A stretch of DNA of 64,000 nt from Pseudomonadales bacterium (GTDB lineage Bacteria > Pseudomonadota > Gammaproteobacteria > Pseudomonadales > Pseudohongiellaceae): the NCBI GenBank assembly GCA_024234365.1, contig JACKOK010000003.1:310001-374000 (forward strand), given 5' to 3'. The notes beneath the pieces were generated by a model. The model was given only the letters and a program-made list of their open reading frames with translations, made no database searches and was not told where the DNA came from. The position numbers were made by a program, and so were the translations under genes. Shown in pieces: positions 1 to 8,298 of the stretch (positions are counted from its first letter, which is position 1; the number at the start of each line of letters is the position of its first letter).

Positions 1-1151
1 TTGCCGTCCTCCAGAGCAGCAGGGGTGCCTGGAGTGAAAGAGGGAAAGCTCAGATCCGGCCGGTTGATCATGCTGGTCAATGCCATCAGACGCTGTAGAT
101 TGACAGGGCCGTCCAGGCGGAACAGATCATCCTCGGTGAGATTGAAGCGCTGCAGCAGGAAATCGGTGAGCTCGCGCGGGCAGGCGGCGCCCACCTCCAG
201 CTTCGCTGCCGTTCCGAAGCGACGCATATGCAACTCGCCCTGCAATGCACTGGCCACGTCCTGAATCTCGACATTGGACATTTCCAGATCGGAATTGCGG
301 GTTACCCGGAACTGATGGCATTCCTTGACACTCATGCCCGGGAAAAACTCTTCCACATGTGCGTGAATGATCGAGGAAAGGAAAATAAAATTGTCGCCTT
401 CCCCGATGATGCTGGCCGGCACCTTGATGAGGCGGGGAAGCGAGCGGGGGGCGGGCACAATGGCCAGACCACTGTCGCGTCCAAAGGCGTCTTTTCCCTC
501 CAGGGACAGAATGAAGTTCAGGCTTTTGTTCACCAGGCGCGGAAACGGATGAGCCGGGTCCAGGCCAAGTGGGCTGATGACCGGAAGTACCTCGTTGCGA
601 AAATATTCCTGGGTCCACTCCGTCAGGCGGGGGCTCCATTCGTGACGGTGAAGGAAGCGGATGTTCTGTTCTGCCAGCGAGGGGAAGAGTTCCTCGTTGA
701 GGATGCGGTACTGTTGCTGAACCGCCTCGCGCACCTGTTGATTGATTTCATGCAGGATTTCATCCGGGTATTTGCCATCTGCCCCAGGGCGCTGACGCCC
801 GAATTCCATCTGTTTTTTCAACCCGGATACCCGGATCTCATAGAACTCATCGAGATTGGAGCTGAAGATCAGCAGGAACATCAAGCGTTCCATCAGGGGG
901 TGGCGAGAATTGCGTGCCTGCTCCAGAACCCTCAGGTTGAACTGGAAGTAACTCAGTTCACGGTTCAGATACAGTTCGCTGCTGCCCAGATCGATGCCGG
1001 GAAGTTCCTGGGGTTGAGCTGTTGTTTCATCGGCGCGCAGCACGGCACTGTTGGCGGCAAGATCCACATCGGTGTCCCCCGCAGGGTAGGAGGTTTGCTG
1101 TGCTGAGAGCTCTTCAGGGCGAAGAGTGGGATTGACGGGTTTGCTGCTCAT
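1..1151 (-). CDS. ppk: Polyphosphate kinase 1, N-terminal part (cut by window edge)
   Basis: PPK1 reversibly polymerises the terminal phosphate of ATP into inorganic polyphosphate. The frame reads leftward from an ATG at 1151 and is still open at base 1, so only about 383 residues are visible. The segment LYLNRELSYFQFNLRVL near residues 48-64 is the typical start of the PPK1 N-terminal domain, and it is followed by the charged helical region and the head domain. The catalytic histidines lie in the part outside the window. The gene is divergent from pstS, with a Pho box on its own strand at 1214-1231, so control by PhoB is likely. The family call is secure; the C-terminal half cannot be judged. 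Confidence 0.93.
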   Translation of the reverse strand, partial: MSSKPVNPTLRPEELSAQQTSYPAGDTDVDLAANSAVLRADETTAQPQELPGIDLGSSELYLNRELSYFQFNLRVLEQARNSRHPLMERLMFLLIFSSNLDEFYEIRVSGLKKQMEFGRQRPGADGKYPDEILHEINQQVREAVQQQYRILNEELFPSLAEQNIRFLHRHEWSPRLTEWTQEYFRNEVLPVISPLGLDPAHPFPRLVNKSLNFILSLEGKDAFGRDSGLAIVPAPRSLPRLIKVPASIIGEGDNFIFLSSIIHAHVEEFFPGMSVKECHQFRVTRNSDLEMSNVEIQDVASALQGELHMRRFGTAAKLEVGAACPRELTDFLLQRFNLTEDDLFRLDGPVNLQRLMALTSMINRPDLSFPSFTPGTPAALEDG

Positions 1152-1185
1152 GGGCTCGCCTTCGCTACACACCGATAAAGCTAGC

Positions 1186-1231
1186 ATTCTACATGAGGCG
1201 TTGCCGGAGAAAAGTGACAGATTGATGACAT
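1186..1231 (-). promoter_or_regulatory. Pho box and possible -10 for ppk
   Basis: On the minus strand, bases 1231-1214 read ATGTCATCAATCTGTCAC: two CTGTCAY-like 7-mers separated by 4 bp, the PhoB-box layout. A possible -10, TAGAAT, lies at 1191-1186, about 35 bp before the ppk ATG. The box-to-hexamer distance is 22 bp rather than the 10 bp seen at the other boxes here, so the -10 assignment is less certain than the box. Confidence 0.68.
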
Positions 1232-1276
1232 TCGGGCCCGACGGGGGCAGTGATTTGCGAAGATGCGGGGAGGGTG

Positions 1277-1310
1277 CTGTCATTAATTTGTCATAAAACA
1301 GTCTTATAGT
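1277..1310 (+). promoter_or_regulatory. Pho box and -10 of pstS
   Basis: CTGTCATTAATTTGTCAT at 1277-1294 is a near-consensus PhoB box. Ten bases further is a -10-like TATAGT at 1305-1310, the usual geometry for PhoB-activated promoters in which the box replaces the -35. It lies 45 bp from the oppositely oriented ppk box. Confidence 0.85.
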
Positions 1311-1361
1311 ACGCGGCAGAAATAGGGGATACCCCTGCAACCTGAAGATTGGAGACAAAGC

Positions 1362-2336
1362 ATGAATCTGAAAACCGCGATCAAGCCTGTGGCCCTTATC
1401 CTTGCTGGGCTGTGCAGCAGTGCCGCGCTTGCTGCCAGCGTAGACGAAGGTCTGCCGGATTACACCCGTACCAGCGGAGTGTCCGGTAACTTTTCCAGTG
1501 TTGGTTCTGATACGCTCGCCAATCTGATGACACTGTGGGCGGAGGAGTTCAAGCGCTTCTATCCCAATGTGAATATCCAGATTCAGGCGGCGGGGTCCTC
1601 CACTGCACCGCCCGCGCTGACCGAAGGCACCGCCAATATGGGGCCGATGAGCCGCGAGATGAAGGACAATGAAATTGAAGCCTTCGAGAACAAGTACGGC
1701 TACAAACCCACAGCGATCCCGGTAGCGATCGATGCCCTGGCGGTGTTCGTTCACAAGGACAATCCGCTGGAAGGTATGTCTCTGCCCCAGGTGGATGCGG
1801 TGTTCTCCTCCACCCTTAAGTGCGGTTATCCCGAAGCTATCGACAGCTGGGGTGCATTGGGTTTGAGTGGCCCCTGGCAGCGTCGTGATGTGCAGATTTT
1901 CGGTCGCAACTCCGTGTCTGGCACCTACGGCTACTTCAAGGAAACGGCGCTGTGCACCGGGGACTTCAAGAACTCGGTCAATGAACAGCCTGGTTCCGCC
2001 TCGGTGGTGCAGTCTGTCAGTACCTCGGTGAACGGCATTGGTTACTCGGGCCTGGGCTACACCACGTCCAGCGTGCGGGCTCTGCCCCTGTCCAGAGAGG
2101 AGGGGGGGGAATTCTTTGCCGCCAACGCAGAGAATGCCATATCCGGCCATTATCCTCTGGCCCGCTTCCTGTTTGTCTACGTCAACAAGGAGCCGAACAA
2201 GCCTCTGGCGCCTCTGGAGCGAGAGTTCATCAAGCTGGTGCTGTCCAAAACGGGGCAGGAAGTGGTACTCAAGGATGGCTATATTTCACTGCCGGCGCAG
2301 GTAGTGGAAACGACCATGAAGTCGCTGGGGCTGTAA
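1362..2336 (+). CDS. pstS: Phosphate ABC transporter substrate-binding protein PstS
   Basis: Periplasmic phosphate-binding protein that delivers Pi to the PstCAB importer. It has 324 residues with a Sec signal peptide ending in AALA|AS. The phosphate-binding fold shows in VGSDTLANLM (residues 46-55), in AAGSSTAPPALTEG, and in FGRNSVSGTYGYFKE, which matches the PstS ligand loop R-x-x-x-S-G-T. The start ATG follows TTGGAG. The gene heads the pstSCAB-phoU cluster and has its own Pho box; pstC has a second one, so binding protein and permease can be transcribed separately. No anomalies. Confidence 0.95.
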   Translation: MNLKTAIKPVALILAGLCSSAALAASVDEGLPDYTRTSGVSGNFSSVGSDTLANLMTLWAEEFKRFYPNVNIQIQAAGSSTAPPALTEGTANMGPMSREMKDNEIEAFENKYGYKPTAIPVAIDALAVFVHKDNPLEGMSLPQVDAVFSSTLKCGYPEAIDSWGALGLSGPWQRRDVQIFGRNSVSGTYGYFKETALCTGDFKNSVNEQPGSASVVQSVSTSVNGIGYSGLGYTTSSVRALPLSREEGGEFFAANAENAISGHYPLARFLFVYVNKEPNKPLAPLEREFIKLVLSKTGQEVVLKDGYISLPAQVVETTMKSLGL

Positions 2337-2389
2337 GCCCGGCGATGGGGGCCACATACACCCGGCTCTGGGGGCAGTTTGCAAACCAA

Positions 2390-2423
2390 CTGTCATGAAA
2401 CTGTAATATTTGCAAACTAGACT
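2390..2423 (+). promoter_or_regulatory. Second Pho box and -10, upstream of pstC
   Basis: CTGTCATGAAACTGTAAT at 2390-2407 is a Pho box, followed after exactly 10 bp by TAGACT at 2418-2423. Transcription from this -10 would begin within a few bases of the pstC ATG at 2432. A 9-bp direct repeat TTTGCAAAC flanks the box (2378-2386 and 2409-2417); its role is unknown. Confidence 0.78.
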
Positions 2424-2431
2424 TCAGGGCC

Positions 2432-4750
2432 ATGAACCAACAGTCTTTATCCTCCGCCTCTCCCGTACCGGATACTCCGGCGGGAGAGGCTTTAGCCAGC
2501 TCTTCCCACGCAAGACGAAAATTCAGACATTTCAAGGACAAGCTCGCCGGAATCGGCATTGCCGTGGGCGGCCTTGGTGTGATTGCTGCCGTTTTGCTGA
2601 TTTTTCTCTATCTGATTTATGAGGTGATGCCGCTTTTCCGCAGCGCCCTGATTCAGGATGTCAGCGAATTCCGATTGGAAGCCCCCCATAGTGACAATGT
2701 CCTCCATCTCGCGGTTGAGGAGCGCCTGGAAGTGGCCATGCGCCTGGGGGACGATGGGGAAGCCTTGTTTTTCAACACCTCTGATGGGGCGCTGCGCAAT
2801 CGCATTCCGTTGAGAATTCCCCAAGGGCAGAGCATTGTCAGTTTCGCCCTGGACACCGATATCAGCAGAATTTTCGCCTTGGGCCTGAGCAACGGCCATG
2901 TGCTGATCGCCGAGTATGACTACGATGTCCGCTTTGGCGAGAACAACGAACGCCTGTTGACCCCGGTCATCCGCTATCCCTTCGGAGAAGACAGTTTTGC
3001 GCTGTACGACAATGAGCCGGTATCCCGGCTCAGCGTGCGCTCCAACAGCAGCGAACTTCTGCTGGCCGGTACCAATCCTTCGGGGCAGGTGCGTCTGCTC
3101 AGGGCGCGGCGGGAGACCAGTCTGTTGTCCGCCTTTAGTGGCGCATCGGATGCGGACTGGAAAACAGAACTGGCCACCTTGACGGGAGAGCTGCCTGCGC
3201 TGGAGCAGTTGTATCTCGACATGGATCGTCGTTGGCTGTTTGCCATTGATGCTTCCGGGCATTTGAGTCTGGTGGATGTTCGTCCGGCGTTCAGCGGTGG
3301 CGAGACCGTGATTGCGGATGAAGTAAGCCTGGCAGCTTCCGGGGGGCATATCACGGAAGTGAATTTCCTGCTGGGAGGGATTTCCCTGTTGGTTGGAGAC
3401 AGTGACGGGGCCGTGTCTCAATGGTTCCTGGTCAGGCGCGATGGGGGGGGCTTCGGCCTTGAGAAAGTGCGTGAGTTCGATGCCGGTGGGCGTGTGCTTG
3501 CACTAGCCCCGGAACAGCGGCGTAAAAACTTCATCACTGCGAATGAGCAGGGCTATGTGGGCATCTACAACACCACCGCCCATCGTCAGGTTGCCTACAC
3601 CCGCCTGCTGGATAACGCCCCGAGAACACTCGCCATTTCCGCACGCGGGGACGGCCTGCTGCTGGAGCATGGTGACGGTCATTTCTCCTTCTGGCGCGTG
3701 TCCAACCGCCATCCGGAAGTGTCCTGGGAGGCCTTGTGGCAAAAGGTGTGGTACGAGAACTATCAGCAGCCCGAGTATATCTGGCAGTCCTCCGCGGCGA
3801 ACAATGATTTTGAGCCGAAATACTCGCTTGCTCCGCTGGCATTCGGCACCCTCAAGGCCGCGTTTTACGCCATGTTGCTGGCGGCCCCCCTGGCTGTCTG
3901 TGGCGCCATCTTCACCGGTTATTTCATGGCGCCGAAGATGCGTCGTAACGTCAAGCCGCTGATCGAGCTGATGGAAGCATTGCCAACCGTGGTTCTTGGC
4001 TTCCTGGCCGGGCTCTGGCTGGCCCCTTTTCTGGAAACACATCTGCTGGGTATTTTCAGCCTGCTGGTGTTGACTCCAGTCAGCATTCTGCTGGCGGCAT
4101 TTGTCTGGACACGTCTGCCGGAGCACATACGCTTTCGGGTGCCGGAAGGTTGGGAAGCGGCTTTGCTGATTCCGGTGATTCTCATCGTCGCTTACTTGTC
4201 TTTTCTTCTTGCCGCTCCGATTGAACTGCTCTTTTTTGATGGTGATATGCGCAGCTGGATTACGCACGATCTGGGCATTGCCTACGATCAGCGCAACGCG
4301 CTGGTAGTCGGTTTTGCCATGGGCTTTGCGGTGATTCCTACGATTTTCTCTATCGCCGAAGATGCCGTTTTCACTGTGCCAAAACAGCTGACATATGGTT
4401 CTCTGGCCCTGGGGGCAACTCCCTGGCAAACCCTCAGCCGTGTTGTGCTGCCCACCGCGAGCCCGGGTATTTTCTCCGCACTGATGATCGGTATGGGGCG
4501 CGCCGTGGGGGAAACCATGATCGTACTGATGGCCACGGGTAACACGCCCATCATGGACATCAATATCTTTGAAGGCATGCGGACGCTGGCGGCCAATATT
4601 GCGGTAGAGGTACCGGAGTCGGAAGTGGATAGCACGCACTACCGCATTCTGTTCCTGGCGGCGCTAGTGCTCTTCATGTTTACCTTTGTCGTCAACACTC
4701 TGGCGGAAATCATCAGACAGCGTCTGCGACGCAAGTACAGCACGATATGA
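2432..4750 (+). CDS. pstC: Phosphate ABC transporter permease PstC, large form
   Basis: Inner-membrane permease of the Pst phosphate importer. At 772 residues it is much longer than the roughly 320-residue E. coli protein. One membrane segment (about residues 39-66) is followed by a periplasmic region of about 380 residues with propeller-like repeats (DISRIFALGLSNGHVLIAEY, RWLFAIDASGHLSLVDV). The canonical permease helices begin near residue 460, and the EAA-type loop GSLALGATPWQTLSRVVLP lies near residue 650. No other in-frame ATG precedes the first helix, so the ATG at 2432 is the only reasonable start, although its leader would be almost absent. The last four bases overlap the pstA start (ATGA). 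Confidence 0.93.
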   Translation: MNQQSLSSASPVPDTPAGEALASSSHARRKFRHFKDKLAGIGIAVGGLGVIAAVLLIFLYLIYEVMPLFRSALIQDVSEFRLEAPHSDNVLHLAVEERLEVAMRLGDDGEALFFNTSDGALRNRIPLRIPQGQSIVSFALDTDISRIFALGLSNGHVLIAEYDYDVRFGENNERLLTPVIRYPFGEDSFALYDNEPVSRLSVRSNSSELLLAGTNPSGQVRLLRARRETSLLSAFSGASDADWKTELATLTGELPALEQLYLDMDRRWLFAIDASGHLSLVDVRPAFSGGETVIADEVSLAASGGHITEVNFLLGGISLLVGDSDGAVSQWFLVRRDGGGFGLEKVREFDAGGRVLALAPEQRRKNFITANEQGYVGIYNTTAHRQVAYTRLLDNAPRTLAISARGDGLLLEHGDGHFSFWRVSNRHPEVSWEALWQKVWYENYQQPEYIWQSSAANNDFEPKYSLAPLAFGTLKAAFYAMLLAAPLAVCGAIFTGYFMAPKMRRNVKPLIELMEALPTVVLGFLAGLWLAPFLETHLLGIFSLLVLTPVSILLAAFVWTRLPEHIRFRVPEGWEAALLIPVILIVAYLSFLLAAPIELLFFDGDMRSWITHDLGIAYDQRNALVVGFAMGFAVIPTIFSIAEDAVFTVPKQLTYGSLALGATPWQTLSRVVLPTASPGIFSALMIGMGRAVGETMIVLMATGNTPIMDINIFEGMRTLAANIAVEVPESEVDSTHYRILFLAALVLFMFTFVVNTLAEIIRQRLRRKYSTI

Positions 4751-6444
4751 TCAATTCTGTGAAAAAATTCTTTGCCAGTGGAACGCCCTGGATCTGGGTC
4801 AATGCCGGTGCCGTTGCCATCAGTGTCATCATGACCGTGGGTCTTTTGTTGTTGTTGGCAATCAATGGTCTCAATCATTTCTGGCCGAAAGATATCATGC
4901 TGGCGCATTACACCCAGCCCTCGGATGGTGAGGAGCCGCTGCGTCGGGAAATCATCGGTGAGCGCGTTGATCGTGAACAGGTGCCGGCAGAGCGCATCAT
5001 TGCCTCCGGTATTCCCGTGTCAGCCGAGAAACCATTGTATGAGCGTGAGCTGATCAAGGTCGGGAATCGGGAGCTCAATAACAGCGATTTCACCTGGTTA
5101 TTGACGGACTATCTGGAGGATATCCGCTATCCGGACAATCTCACCGCGTTTGAACGTCGTGAGTGGGGTAACTTCTACGGTTATGTGCTGGAGGTTCGTG
5201 AGTCGGGCACAGCGGTGGCCAGTAGCGATCCGACAGATCCTGCGGATGCGCGCGCATGGATGGCACTGGAGGAGAGGATTGCGCGTGCTCTGGCCATCCA
5301 CGAGGAAATTGACGAGCTGGAGAAGGACGATATTGGCGAGGTCAACTACGCACTCGAACGTCTGCGTCTTCAACGTCGGGCTCTGGAGTTGCGGGGGGAG
5401 GCCAGCGAGGAGGCCTTGGCTGAAATCGAGGCTGAAGTGGCTGTTTGGGAATCCAGCTACGAGCAGTTGCAAACCCGTTTGTCCGCCCTCTATGAAGAGG
5501 TGGAACGGGATTCGGTTCTCATGCTGGCCATGAATGAAGAACAGACCGAAATCAGAATCTCCGAAATTGTCAGGGCCTACCAGCCGAACCGCATGCACCT
5601 TGGCGGGAAATTGTTCGTGTACGCGCAGAAGCTGTGGGAATTTCTCTCGGATGAACCGCGTGAAGCAAATACCGAGGGGGGTATTTTTCCTGCGATTTTC
5701 GGCACCGTGACCATGGTATTGCTGATGTCCGTTTTTGTGACACCATTTGGTGTGGTGGCCGCCGTCTATCTGCGTGAGTATGCCCGTCAGGGGTTCATTA
5801 CCCGCACGATCCGCATCGCTGTTAATAATCTTGCCGGCGTGCCGTCCATTGTCTATGGTGTCTTTGGTCTCGGGTTTTTCATTTACTTTCTGGGCTCAGA
5901 GATAGACCAGGCCTTTTACCCGGAGGCGTTGCCAGCCCCTACTTTTGGTACCCCGGGAATGCTGTGGGCATCGCTGACGCTGGCTCTTTTAACGGTGCCG
6001 GTAGTCATCGTCTCCACGGAGGAAGGACTTGCCCGTATTCCCCGCAGTCTGCGGGAGGGCAGCCTGGCACTGGGGGCCACGAAATTCGAGACACTGTGGC
6101 GGGTGGTGTTGCCCATGGCCAGCCCGGCCATGATGACCGGACTGATTCTGGCGGTAGCACGAGCCGCGGGTGAAGTGGCTCCTTTGATGCTTGTTGGTGT
6201 GGTCAAGCTGGCGCCCACCCTGCCAATCAACGGCAATTATCCGTATTTCCATCTGGACCAGAAGTTCATGCACCTGGGCTTTCACATCTATGATGTCGGT
6301 TTTCAGAGCCCCAATGTGGAAGCGGCCAGGCCGCTGGTGTTTGCCACCGCGTTTCTGTTGGTGGTCGTCATCGCGCTATTGAACCAGTTGGCGGTGACGA
6401 TTCGTAATCGCCTGCGGGAAAAATACAAAGCCCTCGATATGTAA
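4747..6444 (+). CDS. pstA: Phosphate ABC transporter permease PstA, large form
   Basis: Second permease subunit of the Pst importer, 565 residues against about 300 in E. coli. One N-terminal helix (residues 19-40) is followed by an extra periplasmic segment of about 250 residues. That segment is rich in Glu, Arg and Leu and probably a coiled coil (EEIDELEKDDIGEVNYALER and following). The transport domain starts near residue 310, with the EAA loop REGSLALGATKFETLWRVVLP near residue 435. The start overlaps the pstC stop as ATGA, showing translational coupling. The extension matches the similarly enlarged PstC, so the two extra domains may contact each other in the periplasm; that is inference. 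Confidence 0.93.
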   Translation: MINSVKKFFASGTPWIWVNAGAVAISVIMTVGLLLLLAINGLNHFWPKDIMLAHYTQPSDGEEPLRREIIGERVDREQVPAERIIASGIPVSAEKPLYERELIKVGNRELNNSDFTWLLTDYLEDIRYPDNLTAFERREWGNFYGYVLEVRESGTAVASSDPTDPADARAWMALEERIARALAIHEEIDELEKDDIGEVNYALERLRLQRRALELRGEASEEALAEIEAEVAVWESSYEQLQTRLSALYEEVERDSVLMLAMNEEQTEIRISEIVRAYQPNRMHLGGKLFVYAQKLWEFLSDEPREANTEGGIFPAIFGTVTMVLLMSVFVTPFGVVAAVYLREYARQGFITRTIRIAVNNLAGVPSIVYGVFGLGFFIYFLGSEIDQAFYPEALPAPTFGTPGMLWASLTLALLTVPVVIVSTEEGLARIPRSLREGSLALGATKFETLWRVVLPMASPAMMTGLILAVARAAGEVAPLMLVGVVKLAPTLPINGNYPYFHLDQKFMHLGFHIYDVGFQSPNVEAARPLVFATAFLLVVVIALLNQLAVTIRNRLREKYKALDM

Positions 6445-6513
6445 CTGCAGTGCGCAGGCTCTCTTTGTAAGAGCAAGTGTTGCAAGACCCAAATTGATCA
6501 GGAAGACGTCAAC

Positions 6514-7374
6514 ATGACAGAGTCAAATACCGAATACGCGCCCGCTAACCGGTCCAAGTTCAAAAAGATCGACATGGGCAAGATCGGGGGGCATGAGCAC
6601 AGCCCAGCAGCCGAGGACTTGCCCAGCTGTCTCACGGTCAACAATCTGAATCTGTACTACGGCAACTCCCACGCGCTCAAGGACGTGAACATGACCTTGC
6701 CGCAGCAGCGTGTGACAGCCTTTATCGGTCCCAGTGGTTGCGGAAAATCCAGCCTTTTGCGCTGTTTCAATCGCATGAATGATCTGGTGGAGGGGTGTCG
6801 TATAGAGGGCAATATTACTCTGGATGGGGCCGATATTTATCACCGCTCCGTGGATGTTGCGGATTTGCGTCGTCGCGTTGGCATGGTGTTTCAGAAGCCG
6901 AACCCGTTTCCGAAATCCATCTATGAAAACGTGGCCTATGGCCTGCGTATACAGGGTATCAACAAGAAGCGTGTGCTTGACGAAAGTGTTGAAAAATCCC
7001 TCCAAGCTGCCGCGTTGTGGGATGAGGTGAAAGACAGGCTGCACGACAGCGCCCTGGGGCTCTCGGGTGGTCAGCAGCAACGTCTGGTGATTGCGCGGAC
7101 AGTGGCGGTGGAGCCGGAAGTATTGCTGTTGGACGAGCCGGCCTCGGCACTGGACCCGATTTCAACGCTGAAGATTGAAGAGCTGATCAATGAACTGAAA
7201 GATCGCTACACCATCGTCATTGTGACCCATAATATGCAACAGGCGGCCCGGGTGTCGGACTTTACTGCCTTTATGTACATGGGCAAGATGATTGAGTTTG
7301 ATACGGCAGACAATATTTTCACCAATCCCGCCGAAAAACAGACAGAGGATTACATCACGGGGCGCTACGGTTGA
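6514..7374 (+). CDS. pstB: Phosphate ABC transporter ATPase PstB
   Basis: ATP-hydrolysing subunit that drives phosphate import through PstCA and takes part in PhoR/PhoU signalling. All ABC motifs are present: Walker A GPSGCGKSS, signature LSGGQQQRL, Walker B VLLLDEPASALDP and the switch histidine in VIVTHNMQQA. It has 286 residues, about 30 more than E. coli PstB because of a polar N-terminal leader. The start ATG follows CAGGAAG. It lies 69 bp after pstA and 59 bp before phoU, on the same strand. Confidence 0.96.
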   Translation: MTESNTEYAPANRSKFKKIDMGKIGGHEHSPAAEDLPSCLTVNNLNLYYGNSHALKDVNMTLPQQRVTAFIGPSGCGKSSLLRCFNRMNDLVEGCRIEGNITLDGADIYHRSVDVADLRRRVGMVFQKPNPFPKSIYENVAYGLRIQGINKKRVLDESVEKSLQAAALWDEVKDRLHDSALGLSGGQQQRLVIARTVAVEPEVLLLDEPASALDPISTLKIEELINELKDRYTIVIVTHNMQQAARVSDFTAFMYMGKMIEFDTADNIFTNPAEKQTEDYITGRYG

Positions 7375-7433
7375 TACGCGTTCCGGTGAAACCTGACAGT
7401 CCATGTTTTCCCCATCGGGATGAGGATACTCTC

Positions 7434-8159
7434 ATGAAGAAAGATGCCACAATTCACAGCCATCACATCTCCCAGCAGTTCAATGCGGATCTCGAAGAAA
7501 TCAAGGCGAATATGCTCGAAATGGGCGGCATGGTGGAAAAACAGCTCGCCGATGCCATCGAGGCCATCATCAGTGCCGACAGCGGGTTGGCGCAACTGGT
7601 GCGCGAGGATGATGCCGCCATCAACGCCATGGAGATCAAGATCGATGAGGAGTGCAATCGTATTCTGGTACGTCGTCAACCGGCAGCCAGCGATTTGCGC
7701 CTGGTGTTGACCATTATCAAGACGGTCAATGATCTTGAACGCATCGGTGACGAATCAGCAAAAGTGGCAAAGCTTGCCATCGAGCTCACCGAGCAGGGAG
7801 AGTCCTCCAAGGGTTATATTGAAATTCGCCATATTGGAGAGCGGGTGCGCAAAATGGTGTATACCGCCCTGGACGCCTTTGCCCGCTATGACCTTGAGGC
7901 TGCCCTGCAGGTCGCTCGCGAGGACGTGAGTGTCGATGTTGAATACAGCAGTGCGATGCGTGAAATGATCACCTATATGATCGAGGATCCGCGCAGCATC
8001 ACACGTGTGCTGAATGTTATATGGGCGCTCAGATCGCTTGAGCGGGTAGGCGATCATGCCAAAAACATTGCAGAACATGTGGTGTACCTGGTCAAGGGAA
8101 CGGATGTCCGGCATATTGGCCTTTCCGGGCTGGAGGAAGAGGTCAAAAGTGGCCTGTAA
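7434..8159 (+). CDS. phoU: Phosphate signalling regulator PhoU
   Basis: Cytoplasmic regulator that links Pst transport status to PhoR and prevents excess Pho signalling. The 241-residue product has two PhoU three-helix repeats. The acidic metal-binding helices are visible as EDDAAINAMEIKIDEECNRI and AREDVSVDVEYSSAMREM. I chose the ATG at 7434 because GAGGAT lies just upstream and the N-terminus MKKDATIHSHHISQQFNADL matches PhoU proteins; an upstream TTG at 7371 overlapping pstB is unlikely. It is the last gene of the pst cluster. Confidence 0.95.
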   Translation: MKKDATIHSHHISQQFNADLEEIKANMLEMGGMVEKQLADAIEAIISADSGLAQLVREDDAAINAMEIKIDEECNRILVRRQPAASDLRLVLTIIKTVNDLERIGDESAKVAKLAIELTEQGESSKGYIEIRHIGERVRKMVYTALDAFARYDLEAALQVAREDVSVDVEYSSAMREMITYMIEDPRSITRVLNVIWALRSLERVGDHAKNIAEHVVYLVKGTDVRHIGLSGLEEEVKSGL

Positions 8160-8205
8160 GGGCCACTCTTGAGCCGCAGTACACTGTCACACAAAGGACA
8201 TTTAA

Positions 8206-8247
8206 TTGTCATATTGTCATGAAAATGTCATAACAAGGTAATATAGT
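8206..8247 (+). promoter_or_regulatory. Pho box and -10 of the porin gene
   Basis: TTGTCATGAAAATGTCAT at 8214-8231 is a Pho box, followed by a 10-bp spacer and TATAGT at 8242-8247. Extra half-sites lie upstream: TTGTCAT at 8206-8212 and CTGTCAC at 8184-8190. This suggests multiple PhoB dimers and strong induction. Confidence 0.82.
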
Positions 8248-8298
8248 CTCCAGCATCATCGAATACGGCCTGGTGGCCCGACATACTGGAGAAAACGG

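Noticed and set aside
228..1106. 292-aa plus-strand ORF
   Set aside because: Lies entirely opposite the ppk frame, whose minus-strand product matches PPK1; it is an antisense shadow.
3503..4639. 378-aa minus-strand ORF
   Set aside because: Antisense to pstC, compositionally odd (His/Gln/Arg-rich), no ribosome site and no recognisable domain.
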